Assembly: GCF_000803215.1 (NCBI RefSeq)
Contig: NZ_JSXC01000034.1
Coordinates: 174,214 to 238,213 of the forward strand
DNA length: 64,000 nt
Source: Pectobacterium fontis
Lineage (GTDB): Bacteria; Pseudomonadota; Gammaproteobacteria; Enterobacterales; Enterobacteriaceae
Direction of reading: 5' to 3'
Shown here in pieces: positions 9,778 to 20,766 of this stretch. Below the pieces are notes generated by a model. The model did no database searches, was not told the origin of the DNA, and worked only from the letters and a program-made list of their open reading frames with translations. A program made the translations under genes and the position numbers. How positions within the stretch are numbered: position 1 is the first letter of the stretch; every line of letters begins with the position of its first letter.

Positions 9778-9963
9778 ATGCTTATTTTGACTCGTCGAGT
9801 TGGCGAAACCCTCATGATCGGCGATGAGGTAACGGTTACCGTATTAGGAGTGAAAGGCAACCAGGTGCGTATTGGTGTTAATGCACCGAAAGAGGTTTCT
9901 GTCCACCGTGAAGAGATCTATCAGCGTATTCAGGCCGAAAAATCTCAACCAACGTCATATTGA
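9778..9963 (+). CDS. csrA: carbon storage regulator, RNA-binding
   Basis: 61 residues, [20 protein letters not shown]..., identical in layout to CsrA/RsmA of enterobacteria. The N-terminal LTRRVGE and the [10 protein letters not shown] strand (about 40-49) form the GGA-RNA binding surfaces of the dimer. It represses translation or alters stability of target mRNAs; in soft-rot bacteria RsmA controls exoenzymes and quorum sensing. CAAGGAG precedes the ATG. It lies between alaS and the tRNA operon. Confidence 0.97.
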   Translation: MLILTRRVGETLMIGDEVTVTVLGVKGNQVRIGVNAPKEVSVHREEIYQRIQAEKSQPTSY

Positions 9964-10166
9964 TTGACAACTGCGTCTCGTGTTCGCGGGACGCAATTGT
10001 TATCTCCTGTTTTTCCCACGCGTTTATCGATATATCTACTTTTACTGTGAGCTTACCTTCTACAAGGTAACCGCCTGTTTTTCTGTCGATAAAACAGACT
10101 TTTTGTTGTGAAAATACGCGTCTTGGATGCGAATTGTTCAAACGAACACAAGGTGGGAAAAATTGT

Positions 10167-10194
10167 TTGACTTATAAGTCTGGGAAAGTAATAT
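10167..10194 (+). promoter_or_regulatory. promoter of the tRNA-Ser/tRNA-Arg operon
   Basis: TTGACT (10167-10172) and TAATAT (10189-10194) are 16 bp apart and are followed by a GC-rich discriminator (GTGCGCCACGC), the mark of a stringently controlled stable-RNA promoter. The first tRNA starts 64 bp downstream. The rest of the csrA-tRNA gap (9964-10166) holds nothing I can name. Confidence 0.75.
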
Positions 10195-10257
10195 GTGCGC
10201 CACGCAGTACCGGTGAGCACTAGCAAGAAGTTGTTAGTCGCTAATCAGGTAATGTAA

Positions 10258-10350
10258 GGTGAGGTGGCCGAGAGGCTGAAGGCGCTCCCCTGCTAAGGGA
10301 GTATGCGGTCAAAAGCTGCATCGAGGGTTCGAATCCCTCCCTCACCGCCA
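10258..10350 (+). tRNA. serV: tRNA-Ser(GCU)
   Basis: 93 nt including an encoded CCA. The long variable arm is that of a class II tRNA; the anticodon loop CTGCTAA gives GCT, reading AGC/AGU. The acceptor GGTGAGG pairs with CCTCACC. It corresponds to serV of the E. coli csrA-serV-argV cluster. Confidence 0.97.
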
Positions 10351-10358
10351 TTTAATAT

Positions 10359-10435
10359 GCATCCGTAGCTCAGCTGGATAGAGTACTCGGCTACGAACCG
10401 AGCGGTCGGAGGTTCGAATCCTCCCGGATGCACCA
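10359..10435 (+). tRNA. argV: tRNA-Arg(ACG), copy 1
   Basis: 77 nt with encoded CCA. GCATCCG pairs with CGGATGC; the anticodon stem-loop CTCGG-CTACGAA-CCGAG gives ACG, in which A34 becomes inosine to read CGU/CGC/CGA. It is separated from tRNA-Ser by only 8 nt, so both come from one transcript. Confidence 0.97.
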
Positions 10436-10501
10436 TTAAATACCGCCTTTGCAAGGCAAGTAGTAGTGAAAGTAAGTTTATCGTAGATAAAGAATTATTA
10501 A

Positions 10502-10716
10502 TGCATCCGTAGCTCAGCTGGATAGAGTACTCGGCTACGAACCGAGCGGTCGGAGGTTCGAATCCTCCCGGATGCACCATATTTCGATATGGATGAGGTT
10601 GTTATCTTGCTCTTATAATCAGCCTATATGGCCTATAAGAACAAGGGAGGAAAACGTTGCTTTAGCAACGGCCCGCAGGGCGAGGCGAAGCCGAGTAATC
10701 CTCCCGGATGCACCAT
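10502..10716 (+). repeat. 215-bp direct repeat, copy A (tRNA-Arg plus rtT-like tail)
   Basis: It comprises tRNA-Arg copy 2, a 117-bp spacer and, at its end, a 19-nt copy of the tRNA 3' end (AATCCTCCCGGATGCACCA, 10697-10715). It is identical to 10762-10976. The spacer contains the hairpin CGTTGC-TTTA-GCAACG and the short GC-rich inverted repeat GCCC-GCA-GGGC. Confidence 0.92.
10503..10579 (+). tRNA. tRNA-Arg(ACG), copy 2
   Basis: Identical over 77 nt to the copy at 10359-10435. It is the first part of the 215-bp repeat unit 10502-10716. Confidence 0.97.
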
Positions 10717-10761
10717 TCTTAAGTATCTCGTTACTCACCCCCAGTTTTCTGCACCACACTC

Positions 10762-10976
10762 TGCATCCGTAGCTCAGCTGGATAGAGTACTCGGCTACGA
10801 ACCGAGCGGTCGGAGGTTCGAATCCTCCCGGATGCACCATATTTCGATATGGATGAGGTTGTTATCTTGCTCTTATAATCAGCCTATATGGCCTATAAGA
10901 ACAAGGGAGGAAAACGTTGCTTTAGCAACGGCCCGCAGGGCGAGGCGAAGCCGAGTAATCCTCCCGGATGCACCAT
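10762..10976 (+). repeat. 215-bp direct repeat, copy B
   Basis: Base-for-base the same as 10502-10716, displaced by 260 bp. The 19-nt tRNA 3'-end copy lies at 10957-10975. The 45 bp between the two units (10717-10761) are unique. From 10977 to 11262 I see no gene; AATAACC...GGTTATT near 11171-11197 could form a weak hairpin. Confidence 0.92.
10763..10839 (+). tRNA. tRNA-Arg(ACG), copy 3
   Basis: Identical over 77 nt to copies 1 and 2. It opens the second 215-bp repeat. Confidence 0.97.
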
Positions 10977-11262
10977 ATTCTGATGTAAATACAATCCCTT
11001 CCAACTATCCTTTACCTACTTGTAGTGCGATAGCATCATTGTGCTCTCTTGCTGATATCAGAACGATATTTCTCTCATCACGTTCGTACCTTAATTCTTG
11101 CCTTCTATCCGGTCTGTATACCGATATTGAATCGGTGAATAAATAAAGGTTTTCTTACCACTATGGTAGTAATAACCTGTTTTTTATAAGGTTATTGAGT
11201 AAGCGACAACGTTTTCACTTTACGATAAAGTAAGCTCTCTTTTCAGTGATCATGGAGTCATG

Positions 11263-11829
11263 ATGTACGATCGCTATCAAGGGTTGATCTTTGATATGGA
11301 TGGCACTTTGCTCGATACGGAACCGACGCATCGTAAAGCGTGGGATCGGGTTCTTGCCCGATATGGTATGCGTTATGATGCCAGCGCCATGACTGCATTG
11401 AACGGCTCGCCTACCTGGCGTATTGCGCAGCGTATTATTGACAGCCATCAGTCTGATATTGATGCTCACCAACTGGCGGCGGAAAAAACGGCAGTGGTTG
11501 AAGAAATGCTGCTGGATACGGTAAAACCTCTACCGCTGATTGATGTGGTTAAGCATTATCACGGTCGGCGCCCTATGGCGGTTGGCACGGGGAGCACGCA
11601 TGCCATGGCGGATAGGTTGCTAATGCATTTAGGGTTGCATGATTATTTTGATGCGATTGTCGGGGCTGATGATGTTATTCAGCATAAGCCTTTTCCCGAA
11701 ACCTTTTTGCGTTGCGCAGCATTGATTTCCGTCGCACCGGAACAATGTATTGTGTTTGAAGATGCAGACTACGGTATTGAAGCGGCTAAGCGAGCGAACA
11801 TGGCCGTGGTTGACGTCCGTACGCTGTGA
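11263..11829 (+). CDS. yqaB: fructose-1-phosphate/6-phosphogluconate phosphatase (HAD)
   Basis: 188 residues starting MYDRYQGLIFDMDGTLLDTE; FDMDGT carries the nucleophilic and acid/base Asp of HAD phosphatases, VGTGST is motif II, KPFPETF motif III and FEDADYG motif IV. It removes phosphate from fructose-1-phosphate and related sugar phosphates in the cytosol. Of two adjacent ATGs the second (11263) gives the E. coli-type length. Its stop overlaps the start of yqaA by 4 nt, so the two are coupled. Confidence 0.93.
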   Translation: MYDRYQGLIFDMDGTLLDTEPTHRKAWDRVLARYGMRYDASAMTALNGSPTWRIAQRIIDSHQSDIDAHQLAAEKTAVVEEMLLDTVKPLPLIDVVKHYHGRRPMAVGTGSTHAMADRLLMHLGLHDYFDAIVGADDVIQHKPFPETFLRCAALISVAPEQCIVFEDADYGIEAAKRANMAVVDVRTL

Positions 11830-12254
11830 GTGAGTTCTGGGCCATTTTTTCTCTTTTCTGGAGCAGCCTGCTCAGTGCAACACTGTTGCCCGGCAGTTCG
11901 GAAATCCTGTTGGTGACATTATTGCTTGCTGATAGTGCAAAACCCTACCTGTTGATCGCTGTGGCAACGGTAGGCAATACGCTGGGCGGGTTAACAAATA
12001 TTTTTATAGGGCGCTTACTCCCTCAGCCAAAACAACAAGCTGGGTATACGGTAGCTATGCGCGGGTTACAGCGCTATGGCTGTGCTGCGCTGTTATTGAG
12101 CTGGGTGCCGGTAGTAGGCGATTTATTGTGCGTGTTAGCGGGTTGGTTACGTATGCCCTGGGTGAAATCGGCGATTTTTATCGGTATTGGAAAAGCGCTG
12201 CGGTATATCGTATTGGCAGGTATAACGTTACAGGGTATGGCGTGGTGGTCTTAA
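11826..12254 (+). CDS. yqaA: YqaA family inner-membrane protein (DedA-related)
   Basis: 142 residues from a GTG start overlapping the yqaB stop (GTGA). Hydrophobic stretches with the re-entrant-type motif LPGSSEILLV and GNTLGGLTNIFIGR place it in the VTT/DedA-like YqaA family of inner-membrane proteins, whose substrate is not established. It sits in the usual yqaB-yqaA-gshA order. Confidence 0.9.
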   Translation: MSEFWAIFSLFWSSLLSATLLPGSSEILLVTLLLADSAKPYLLIAVATVGNTLGGLTNIFIGRLLPQPKQQAGYTVAMRGLQRYGCAALLLSWVPVVGDLLCVLAGWLRMPWVKSAIFIGIGKALRYIVLAGITLQGMAWWS

Positions 12255-12321
12255 CCAGATTGCAATGCGAACTGGTGAGTGCCGCTGAGTTTCAATTATG
12301 CTTACAACCATTACATTTTAA

Positions 12322-13890
<1,569 letters not shown>

Positions 13891-13898
13891 AAAGAAAA

Positions 13899-13917
13899 GG
13901 CCACAGAAACTGTGGCC
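13899..13917. terminator. hairpin after gshA
   Basis: GGCCACAG-AAA-CTGTGGCC (13899-13917). On the plus strand it is followed by AAAT rather than T, so it is a weak intrinsic terminator; it may instead protect the gshA mRNA 3' end. Confidence 0.45.
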
Positions 13918-14042
13918 AAATAAACATCTCGAATAGGGATGATGATAATAAATGCGCGTCTTTCAGTAATTCAGACTCGCATAAAAAAGAAAAGTTTCCT
14001 GGAAACGAGAAAAAATAAATTTTTCTATGAGGAGGTGGCATT

Positions 14043-14558
14043 ATGCCATTACTAGATAGCTTTACCGTTGACCATACCCGTATGGCCGCGCCCGCCGTTC
14101 GGGTGGCTAAGACCATGAAAACCCCTCATGGTGACGATATCACGGTATTTGACCTGCGTTTCTGCCGTCCGAATATTGAAGTGATGCCGGAGCGCGGTAT
14201 CCATACGCTAGAGCACCTGTTTGCTGGTTTCATGCGCGATCATTTAAACGGCGATGGCGTTGAAATTATCGACATTTCTCCGATGGGATGCCGTACTGGC
14301 TTCTACATGAGCCTGATTGGCACGCCGGATGAGCAGCGAGTGGCCCACTCCTGGAAAGCGGCGATGGCTGACGTCCTTAAGGTCACAGACCAGCGTAAAA
14401 TCCCTGAGCTGAATGAATATCAGTGTGGCACTTACGAGATGCACTCGCTGAAAGAAGCGCAGGAGATCGCTCAGCACATCGTGGATCATGACATTGGTAT
14501 CAACCAAAATGACGATCTGGCATTGCCGAAAGATAAGCTGGCTGAGCTACATATCTAG
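14043..14558 (+). CDS. luxS: S-ribosylhomocysteine lyase (autoinducer-2 synthase)
   Basis: 171 residues. HTLEH in the segment [19 protein letters not shown] supplies two metal-binding histidines, and the Cys of QCGTYEMHS the third ligand. LuxS splits S-ribosylhomocysteine into homocysteine and DPD, the AI-2 precursor, within the activated methyl cycle. A strong GAGGAGG precedes the ATG. It follows gshA, as in other enterobacteria. Confidence 0.97.
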   Translation: MPLLDSFTVDHTRMAAPAVRVAKTMKTPHGDDITVFDLRFCRPNIEVMPERGIHTLEHLFAGFMRDHLNGDGVEIIDISPMGCRTGFYMSLIGTPDEQRVAHSWKAAMADVLKVTDQRKIPELNEYQCGTYEMHSLKEAQEIAQHIVDHDIGINQNDDLALPKDKLAELHI

Positions 14559-14582
14559 TTTGTTCTGTGTGATGAAATACAA

Positions 14583-14607
14583 AAGAGAGCCGAACGTTGG
14601 CTCTCTT
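14583..14607. terminator. bidirectional terminator between luxS and ypjD
   Basis: AAGAGAGCC (14583-14591) and GGCTCTCTT (14599-14607) with T-runs on both strands; it fits the convergent genes luxS and ypjD. Confidence 0.85.
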
Positions 14608-14627
14608 TTTTTGTGTTTGTGAACGAG

Positions 14628-15422
14628 TCAGACGACGAGAAAATGCTGTATAACCCGGCTACCGAAGTAGGATAGTGTCAGCATTAATGCCCCGAGCAGG
14701 CTGAACCAGACGACGCGTCGACCCCGCCACCCTTCATGGTAATGTCCCCAGAGCAACAGAATATAGATGAACCACGCAAACAGGGAGAACACGGCTTTGT
14801 GCAGGTTCTCTTTGTTATCGATCAGATCATCCATATAAAACAAGCCAGTACAGAGCGTCAGTGTGAGTAAAATCACGCCAATCTGCGTGATATGAAACAT
14901 TTTACGTTCAATGCTCATCAACGGCGGCATGTCAGCGGCAAATCCCAGCTTTTTATTCTTGAGCAGATAATCAAGCCAAGCGAGCTGGAGCGCGTACAGG
15001 GCGGCAATCAACAGGGTGGCATAAGAGAAGAGCGCCAGCCCGATATGAATCATCAAACCCGGAGACGCTTCCAGATGCGTGATGAATTCACTTGGCATGA
15101 AGCTGGCGAAGGCCAGATTGATTAGGGCAAAAGTGTAGACGATGGGAAGAATAAACCAGCCGCGATCGCGCGTGGCGACAATCGTCATCACCGTACAGAT
15201 GATGAGGCTGACCAGCGAACCGATGTTTAGCAGGCTCAGGTTTTGACCGACCTGAACATCGAAAATGCGTTGATAGAGCGCCACCGCATGGCAGATTAGC
15301 GCAGCGCTGGCCGAGAGTATTGCCAGCCGACGATATGCACTGTTCTTGCGCAACAGACTGGGGATAATCAGTCCGAGGCTGAGTGTGTAGGCGACAAGCG
15401 CCACAATAGCGAAAACAGACAT
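14628..15422 (-). CDS. ypjD: inner-membrane protein of the cytochrome c assembly (CcsA/ResC) family
   Basis: 264 residues with about eight hydrophobic segments, starting MSVFAIVALVAYTLSLGLII; the WxWx-type heme-handling region is represented by WFIYILLLWGHYHEGWRGRR. It matches enterobacterial YpjD (CorE), implicated in magnesium/cobalt efflux phenotypes but related in sequence to heme exporters; the molecular role is not settled. It is divergent from ffh, its usual neighbour. Confidence 0.9.
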   Translation of the reverse strand: MSVFAIVALVAYTLSLGLIIPSLLRKNSAYRRLAILSASAALICHAVALYQRIFDVQVGQNLSLLNIGSLVSLIICTVMTIVATRDRGWFILPIVYTFALINLAFASFMPSEFITHLEASPGLMIHIGLALFSYATLLIAALYALQLAWLDYLLKNKKLGFAADMPPLMSIERKMFHITQIGVILLTLTLCTGLFYMDDLIDNKENLHKAVFSLFAWFIYILLLWGHYHEGWRGRRVVWFSLLGALMLTLSYFGSRVIQHFLVV

Positions 15423-15591
15423 ACAAATGGGTTATTCAATATCAACTAGGTAAAATAGAGAATCAGTATAGCGTTAGTCGCCGTGGGCACCAACAGTTCT
15501 CCGTCAGCAGCGCTGAGATCGTTCCTGCTTTTGTGTATAATCTCTTCCATTCGTGTCGCGCTGGCGGCCTGTCTTACGTTGAGCATGGGAT

Positions 15592-16953
15592 ATGTTTGAA
15601 AATTTAACCGATCGACTCTCGCGCACATTGCGCAATATCAGCGGCCGCGGGCGGTTGACTGAAGACAACATAAAAGAAACGCTGCGTGAAGTGCGTATGG
15701 CATTGCTGGAAGCCGACGTAGCGTTACCCGTGGTACGTGACTTTATCAATCGCGTGAAAGAACGTGCTGTTGGGCATGAAGTTAATAAAAGTCTGACGCC
15801 GGGCCAAGAGTTCGTCAAAATTGTTAAGAACGAACTCGTCAGCGCCATGGGAGAAATCAATGCCGAGCTAAATCTTGCCGCGCAGCCGCCAGCGGTTGTT
15901 CTGATGGCGGGTCTGCAAGGGGCGGGTAAAACGACCAGCGTGGGTAAGCTGGGCAAATTTCTGCGTGAAAAACAGAAGAAAAAAGTGCTGGTGGTTTCTG
16001 CCGACGTCTATCGCCCTGCGGCAATTAAGCAGTTGGAAACGCTGGCGCAGCAGGTGGGCGTCGATTTTTTCCCGTCAGATGTTAAGGAAAAGCCGCTTGC
16101 GATTGTAGAACGTGCGTTACAACACGCTAAGCTGAAATTCTACGATGTCTTGTTGGTCGATACCGCTGGTCGTCTCCACGTCGATGACGCGATGATGGAC
16201 GAAATCAAACAGGTTCATGCGGCGATTAAACCCGTTGAGACGCTGTTTGTGGTCGATGCCATGACAGGGCAGGATGCGGCGAATACGGCGAAAGCCTTTA
16301 ATGAAGCGCTACCGCTGACCGGTGTTATCCTCACCAAAATTGACGGTGACGCCCGTGGCGGTGCCGCGTTATCTATCCGCCATATCACTGGCAAGCCGAT
16401 TAAATTCCTTGGTGTCGGCGAAAAAACCGAAGCGCTGGAGCCGTTTTACCCTGAACGCGTAGCATCGCGCATTCTCGGTATGGGCGATGTGCTTTCGCTG
16501 ATTGAAGATATTGAAAGCAAGGTCGATCGCACTCAGGCAGAAAAGTTAGCGAAAAAGCTGAAGAAGGGCGATGGGTTTGATTTGACCGATTTTCTGGATC
16601 AACTCAAGCAGATGCGCAACATGGGCGGCATGGCGAGCATGATGAGCAAAATGCCCGGTATGGGGCAATTGCCTGATAATGTGAAATCGCAAATGGATGA
16701 CAAGGTGCTGGTGCGTATGGAGGCGATCATTAATTCGATGACGCTTCAGGAGCGCGCCAAGCCTGAGATTATCAAAGGATCGCGCAAACGCCGCATCGCG
16801 ATGGGTTCTGGCATGCAGGTGCAGGACGTGAACCGCCTTCTGAAACAGTTCGATGATATGCAACGCATGATGAAGAAGATGAAAAGCGGTGGTCTGGCGA
16901 AAATGATGCGCGGAATGAAAGGGATGATGCCACCTGGATTTCCGGGGCGCTAA
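15592..16953 (+). CDS. ffh: signal recognition particle protein Ffh (SRP54 homologue)
   Basis: 453 residues: N domain (1-about 85), G domain with GLQGAGKTTSVGK (about 105-117), DTAGR and TKIDGD motifs, and a methionine-rich M domain (about 300-453; for example MGGMASMMSKMPGMG and MMRGMKGMMPPGFPGR). With 4.5S RNA it binds signal sequences of nascent inner-membrane proteins and delivers ribosomes to FtsY. Confidence 0.98.
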   Translation: MFENLTDRLSRTLRNISGRGRLTEDNIKETLREVRMALLEADVALPVVRDFINRVKERAVGHEVNKSLTPGQEFVKIVKNELVSAMGEINAELNLAAQPPAVVLMAGLQGAGKTTSVGKLGKFLREKQKKKVLVVSADVYRPAAIKQLETLAQQVGVDFFPSDVKEKPLAIVERALQHAKLKFYDVLLVDTAGRLHVDDAMMDEIKQVHAAIKPVETLFVVDAMTGQDAANTAKAFNEALPLTGVILTKIDGDARGGAALSIRHITGKPIKFLGVGEKTEALEPFYPERVASRILGMGDVLSLIEDIESKVDRTQAEKLAKKLKKGDGFDLTDFLDQLKQMRNMGGMASMMSKMPGMGQLPDNVKSQMDDKVLVRMEAIINSMTLQERAKPEIIKGSRKRRIAMGSGMQVQDVNRLLKQFDDMQRMMKKMKSGGLAKMMRGMKGMMPPGFPGR

Positions 16954-17056
16954 TCACTGAAATCAGTGGTGTGGATAAACTCTTGGCGTGATTACACGCT
17001 TTAGATTGCTTTTTGCGCCAAAATGAGTAAAATTTTCGGGCTTTTTATATGACATA

Positions 17057-17090
17057 CTGGGCTCCGTTCCTCGATGGGGCCCAGTTGTTT
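17057..17090 (+). promoter_or_regulatory. hairpin with U-rich tail in the rpsP leader
   Basis: CTGGGC (17057-17062) pairs with GCCCAG (17079-17084), followed by TTGTTTT, ending 21 bp before rpsP. It looks like an attenuator or the ffh terminator ahead of the ribosomal-protein operon. Confidence 0.55.
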
Positions 17091-17110
17091 TATTCACTAA
17101 AGAGGATGTT

Positions 17111-17359
17111 ATGGTAACAATTCGTTTGGCTCGTGGCGGCGCGAAAAAACGCCCGTTCTATCAAGTAGTCGTGACCGATAGCCGCAATGCGCGTGACGGT
17201 CGTTTCATTGAGCGCGTAGGTTTCTTCAACCCAATCGCATCAGGTCAAGCAGAAGCACTGCGTCTGGATCTGGATCGTATCGAGCATTGGCTTGGTCTGG
17301 GTGCAACTGTGTCTGATCGCGTATCTTCGCTGATCAAAGACGCTAAAAAAGCAGCATAA
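17111..17359 (+). CDS. rpsP: 30S ribosomal protein S16
   Basis: 82 residues, [20 protein letters not shown]..., full match to bacterial S16, an assembly protein of the 30S body. It opens the rpsP-rimM-trmD-rplS operon. Confidence 0.98.
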   Translation: MVTIRLARGGAKKRPFYQVVVTDSRNARDGRFIERVGFFNPIASGQAEALRLDLDRIEHWLGLGATVSDRVSSLIKDAKKAA

Positions 17360-17377
17360 TCTGTTGCGGTGGTGATA

Positions 17378-17926
17378 ATGAGCAATCAACTCAGCCCAAA
17401 ACCTCCCGTTAACCCGATTGTGATGGGGAAAATAGGGTCGGCATATGGCATCCGAGGTTGGCTCAGAGTGTTTTCATCCACCGAAGATGCTGAGAGCATT
17501 TTTGATTATCAGCCTTGGTTCATCCAGAGCAAAAGCGGTTGGCAGCTTGTCGAGATTGAAGGCTGGAAGTATCACAATCAGGATCTGATCATCAAAGTGA
17601 AAGGTGCTGATGACCGTGATGCGGCTAATTTACTGACCAATTGTGAGATTGTCGTAGATTCGTCACAACTGCCCGATCTGGGCGAAGGTGATTATTACTG
17701 GAAAGATCTTATTGGCTGTCAGGTCGTGACCGTAACCGGTTATGAGTTGGGAAAAATCATCGATATGATGGAAACCGGCTCGAACGATGTGATGGTGATA
17801 AAGGCTAACCTGAAAGATGCCTTCGGCGTTAAGGAGCGGCTGGTTCCGTTCCTCACCGAACAGGTTGTGAAACGCGTCGACCTTTCTACTCAAACTATTG
17901 AAGTAGATTGGGATCCTGGTTTTTGA
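17378..17926 (+). CDS. rimM: 16S rRNA processing factor
   Basis: 182 residues from the ATG at 17378 ([18 protein letters not shown]); an upstream GTG-GTG-ATA extension at 17369 is less likely because E. coli RimM starts at the equivalent Met. PRC-barrel protein with [20 protein letters not shown] at the N-terminus and WDPGF at the C-terminus; it binds S19 and assists 30S head maturation. Confidence 0.97.
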   Translation: MSNQLSPKPPVNPIVMGKIGSAYGIRGWLRVFSSTEDAESIFDYQPWFIQSKSGWQLVEIEGWKYHNQDLIIKVKGADDRDAANLLTNCEIVVDSSQLPDLGEGDYYWKDLIGCQVVTVTGYELGKIIDMMETGSNDVMVIKANLKDAFGVKERLVPFLTEQVVKRVDLSTQTIEVDWDPGF

Positions 17927-17964
17927 GCTCTGAATCGACCAGTAGTACCCAGCGGAACGAGACT

Positions 17965-18720
17965 ATGTGGATTGGGGTGATTAGCCTGTTTCCAGAGATG
18001 TTCCGGGCAATTACTGATTACGGAGTCACTGGCCGGGCAGTTAAAAATGGCCTGCTGAACGTACAGTATTGGAGTCCTCGTGATTTCACTTACGATCGGC
18101 ATCGCACCGTGGACGACCGGCCTTATGGCGGCGGCCCCGGAATGCTGATGATGGTGCAACCTTTACGGGATGCAATCCACGCAGCAAAAGCAGCGGCAGG
18201 TGAAGGCGCGAGAGTGATTTATTTATCACCTCAGGGCCGTAAATTAGATCAGCAAGGCGTACGTCAACTCGCTACAAACCAGAAGATGATTCTGGTCTGT
18301 GGACGGTACGAAGGGATTGATGAGCGCGTAATTAAAACCGAAATCGATGAAGAATGGTCGATAGGGGATTACGTACTCAGCGGTGGGGAACTGCCGGCGA
18401 TGACCCTGATTGACTCCGTTGCCCGCTTTATACCGGGCGTTTTGGGGCATCAGGCTTCAGCAGAAGAGGATTCTTTTGCTGATGGATTGCTGGATTGTCC
18501 ACATTTTACTCGCCCTGAAATACTGGAAGGCATGGACGTTCCGGCAGTGTTACTGTCTGGCAACCATGCGGAAATACGCCGCTGGCGATTGAAGCAGTCG
18601 CTGGGCCGAACCTGGCTTAGAAGACCTGAACTTCTGAAAAGCCTAGCTCTGACTGACGAGCAAACAAGGTTGCTGGCTGAATTCCAACGTGAATATCAGT
18701 CTGAGCAACAAGAGTATTAG
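17965..18720 (+). CDS. trmD: tRNA (guanine-N1-)-methyltransferase
   Basis: 251 residues starting [29 protein letters not shown] and [12 protein letters not shown] together with [13 protein letters not shown] form the SPOUT trefoil-knot AdoMet site. It makes m1G37 in tRNAs, preventing frameshifting. The in-frame ATG is preferred to the GTG-type upstream extension at 17908, which would overlap rimM. Confidence 0.97.
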   Translation: MWIGVISLFPEMFRAITDYGVTGRAVKNGLLNVQYWSPRDFTYDRHRTVDDRPYGGGPGMLMMVQPLRDAIHAAKAAAGEGARVIYLSPQGRKLDQQGVRQLATNQKMILVCGRYEGIDERVIKTEIDEEWSIGDYVLSGGELPAMTLIDSVARFIPGVLGHQASAEEDSFADGLLDCPHFTRPEILEGMDVPAVLLSGNHAEIRRWRLKQSLGRTWLRRPELLKSLALTDEQTRLLAEFQREYQSEQQEY

Positions 18721-18766
18721 GTGGTTACGCCGGTTAACCGACGAACCCAACTATCAGTTTACCTAG

Positions 18767-19203
<437 letters not shown>

Positions 19204-19207
19204 CGAT

Positions 19208-19224
19208 GTCCACATTATGTCCAC
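19208..19224 (+). promoter_or_regulatory. probable integrase arm-type sites, left
   Basis: GTCCAC at 19208-19213 and again at 19219-19224 are 11 bp apart. The same pair with the same spacing occurs at 50333-50349 near attR. Confidence 0.6.
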
Positions 19225-19269
19225 GGAAAAATAAAAATTAGGGGGCATCGTTATTTCATGGGCGTAAAA

Positions 19270-19287
19270 AACCCGCTTTCGCGGGTT
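19270..19287 (-). terminator. terminator of the late operon ending in ogr
   Basis: AACCCGC-TTTC-GCGGGTT; on the minus strand it is followed by TTTTTTACG. It ends the D/ogr transcript and guards rplS from phage read-through. Confidence 0.8.
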
Positions 19288-19301
19288 TGTAATATGGCTA
19301 A

Positions 19302-19520
19302 TCAAATCCAGAGTGCTCCCTGATTTGACCGATCAGGATGTGGCGGGACGGGCTTAATATCGCCTGGCATCATGATGATGTCGGCGATAGTTTCCAATGA
19401 TTTGAATGTGCAACTGCAATTAATATTCTGGCACTGGTGGTAACGTTCTTTTGTTTTGTTCGTAACGTAGCGACTTGATCTAGCGTGTGCCGCATGTTGG
19501 CACAATGGGCAGTGCATCAT
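19302..19520 (-). CDS. ogr: late-gene transcription activator Ogr/Delta family
   Basis: 72 residues from MMHCPLCQHAAHARSSRYVT; the Cys of CPLC and the later CQNINCSC bind zinc as in P2 Ogr. It activates the phage late promoters by contacting RNA polymerase alpha. The start is set three codons inside the longest frame to match P2. The three shared sites at 26276, 30894 and 36636 are its likely targets. Confidence 0.93.
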   Translation of the reverse strand: MMHCPLCQHAAHARSSRYVTNKTKERYHQCQNINCSCTFKSLETIADIIMMPGDIKPVPPHPDRSNQGALWI

Positions 19521-19602
19521 AAGAATCACCTATCCTGTATAATAATGTACGCATTATAGATAAAAACATTAAACTTAAAAATTTAAACTTAATGTTATTT
19601 TT

Positions 19603-20766
19603 TTAAGATTCCTCGTCGCTTTCATACTCAACATCAGACAGCAGCACCTCTAATTCCAGCGCGGTAACGTATCCTGAATTACTCAAATTGTGCGTCACTT
19701 TTGAGATAGTCCACGGCTGTTCGTCGATCACCTGTTTAAAGCCACTGACCTGAACGGGCGTTTCTGGGAACAGGTCAGCACGCCCCATCGCTAGTGTGAT
19801 AGAGAACTCCGCGACACCGCGCTGTAACTTGTCCCATTCTGCCGTTGCCTTACGAATGGCCTGTTCTTTGGTCGCAAAAACCGTAGTTAGTGCCAGCACG
19901 TTTTCATCGGTGCCGACCAGATAATCACCCTCGCGGGCTTCCGGCGCTTTCTTTGCCTTTTTCGCTTTAGGGTGTGGCTCCTGTGGTTGTGCTCCCTGAT
20001 GCAACAGCACTTTTTTCTGACGCTTTACCTTTACCGTTTTTGGCTTTTCGGGCTGCGGCTCTTTGGTATGCAACCAGCTTGCCGTGACGCCTGTGTACGC
20101 GCCCCGGTCTGCGAGGCTAAAACTGTGCTGATCGCCGTCGCTGCGTTCGATAATTTGCTGCGGGATAGGTTTTCCACTGGCCGTCTTCCCCGTTCCGGGG
20201 CGGATAAACAGCAAACGCCCGGCTTTGATCGCCACAATCGCCCCGTTGCGCTCAGCCAAGCGCGTAATAAATACCGCGTCGGTTTCCTGAGTCTGGTCGA
20301 TGTGCGGAATTTTTATCCCCGCGAATCCGTCGGCCAGCATCGGCGCAAGGTTGTTACGCTTCGCCACCTGTTCAACAATCGCCCCCAGCGTGGTGTCGTG
20401 ATACGACAGTTCACGCCGCGAGTTCAGCGACCCGCGAAAATCGGCACTCCGCGCCCGGATGGTCAGCGTATCCGGCGTGCCACGGTGTTCTATTTCATCC
20501 ACCGTAAAATCCCCTTTGCCGATCAGCGCTTCACCTTCCCAGCCCAAAAATACCGACAGCACCGCGCCCCGGCGGGGTAACTGCAACAGCCCGTCGCTGT
20601 CGTCCAGCTCGATGTCGAGCTGGTCGGCCTCAAAGCCCCGGTTATCTGTCAGGCTCAGTGATAGCAGGCGCGGGCTGATAACGGTTGTGATGTCCTGCTC
20701 ATTGAGGCGCAGCAGGTATGCGGGAGCGATTTTACTGCCAGCGCGAACATTCAGCGGGTTAATCAT
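19603..20766 (-). CDS. D: P2 gpD-like tail protein (late control gene D)
   Basis: 387 residues; MINPLNVRAGSKIAPAYLLR and FITRLAERNGAIVAIKAGRLLF match gpD of P2, the T4 gp27-like baseplate hub/tail protein. A Lys-rich linker at about 225-270 is typical of variable insertions. It overlaps gpU by 4 nt. Confidence 0.93.
   Translation of the reverse strand: MINPLNVRAGSKIAPAYLLRLNEQDITTVISPRLLSLSLTDNRGFEADQLDIELDDSDGLLQLPRRGAVLSVFLGWEGEALIGKGDFTVDEIEHRGTPDTLTIRARSADFRGSLNSRRELSYHDTTLGAIVEQVAKRNNLAPMLADGFAGIKIPHIDQTQETDAVFITRLAERNGAIVAIKAGRLLFIRPGTGKTASGKPIPQQIIERSDGDQHSFSLADRGAYTGVTASWLHTKEPQPEKPKTVKVKRQKKVLLHQGAQPQEPHPKAKKAKKAPEAREGDYLVGTDENVLALTTVFATKEQAIRKATAEWDKLQRGVAEFSITLAMGRADLFPETPVQVSGFKQVIDEQPWTISKVTHNLSNSGYVTALELEVLLSDVEYESDEES

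Noticed and set aside
10293..10840. Reading frames on the minus strand with VHPGGFEPPTARFVAEYSIQ
   Set aside because: They are translations of the antisense of the tRNA-Arg genes, a well-known annotation artefact.
10697..10975. 19-nt tRNA 3'-end copies at 10697-10715 and 10957-10975 as attachment sites of an integrated element
   Set aside because: No integrase or foreign genes lie between them and the whole unit including the tRNA is duplicated; an rtT-like repeat explains them better.
13899..13917. Hairpin after gshA as riboswitch or luxS regulator
   Set aside because: A simple perfect stem with a 3-nt loop, 125 bp before luxS; nothing resembles a known SAM or SAH riboswitch.
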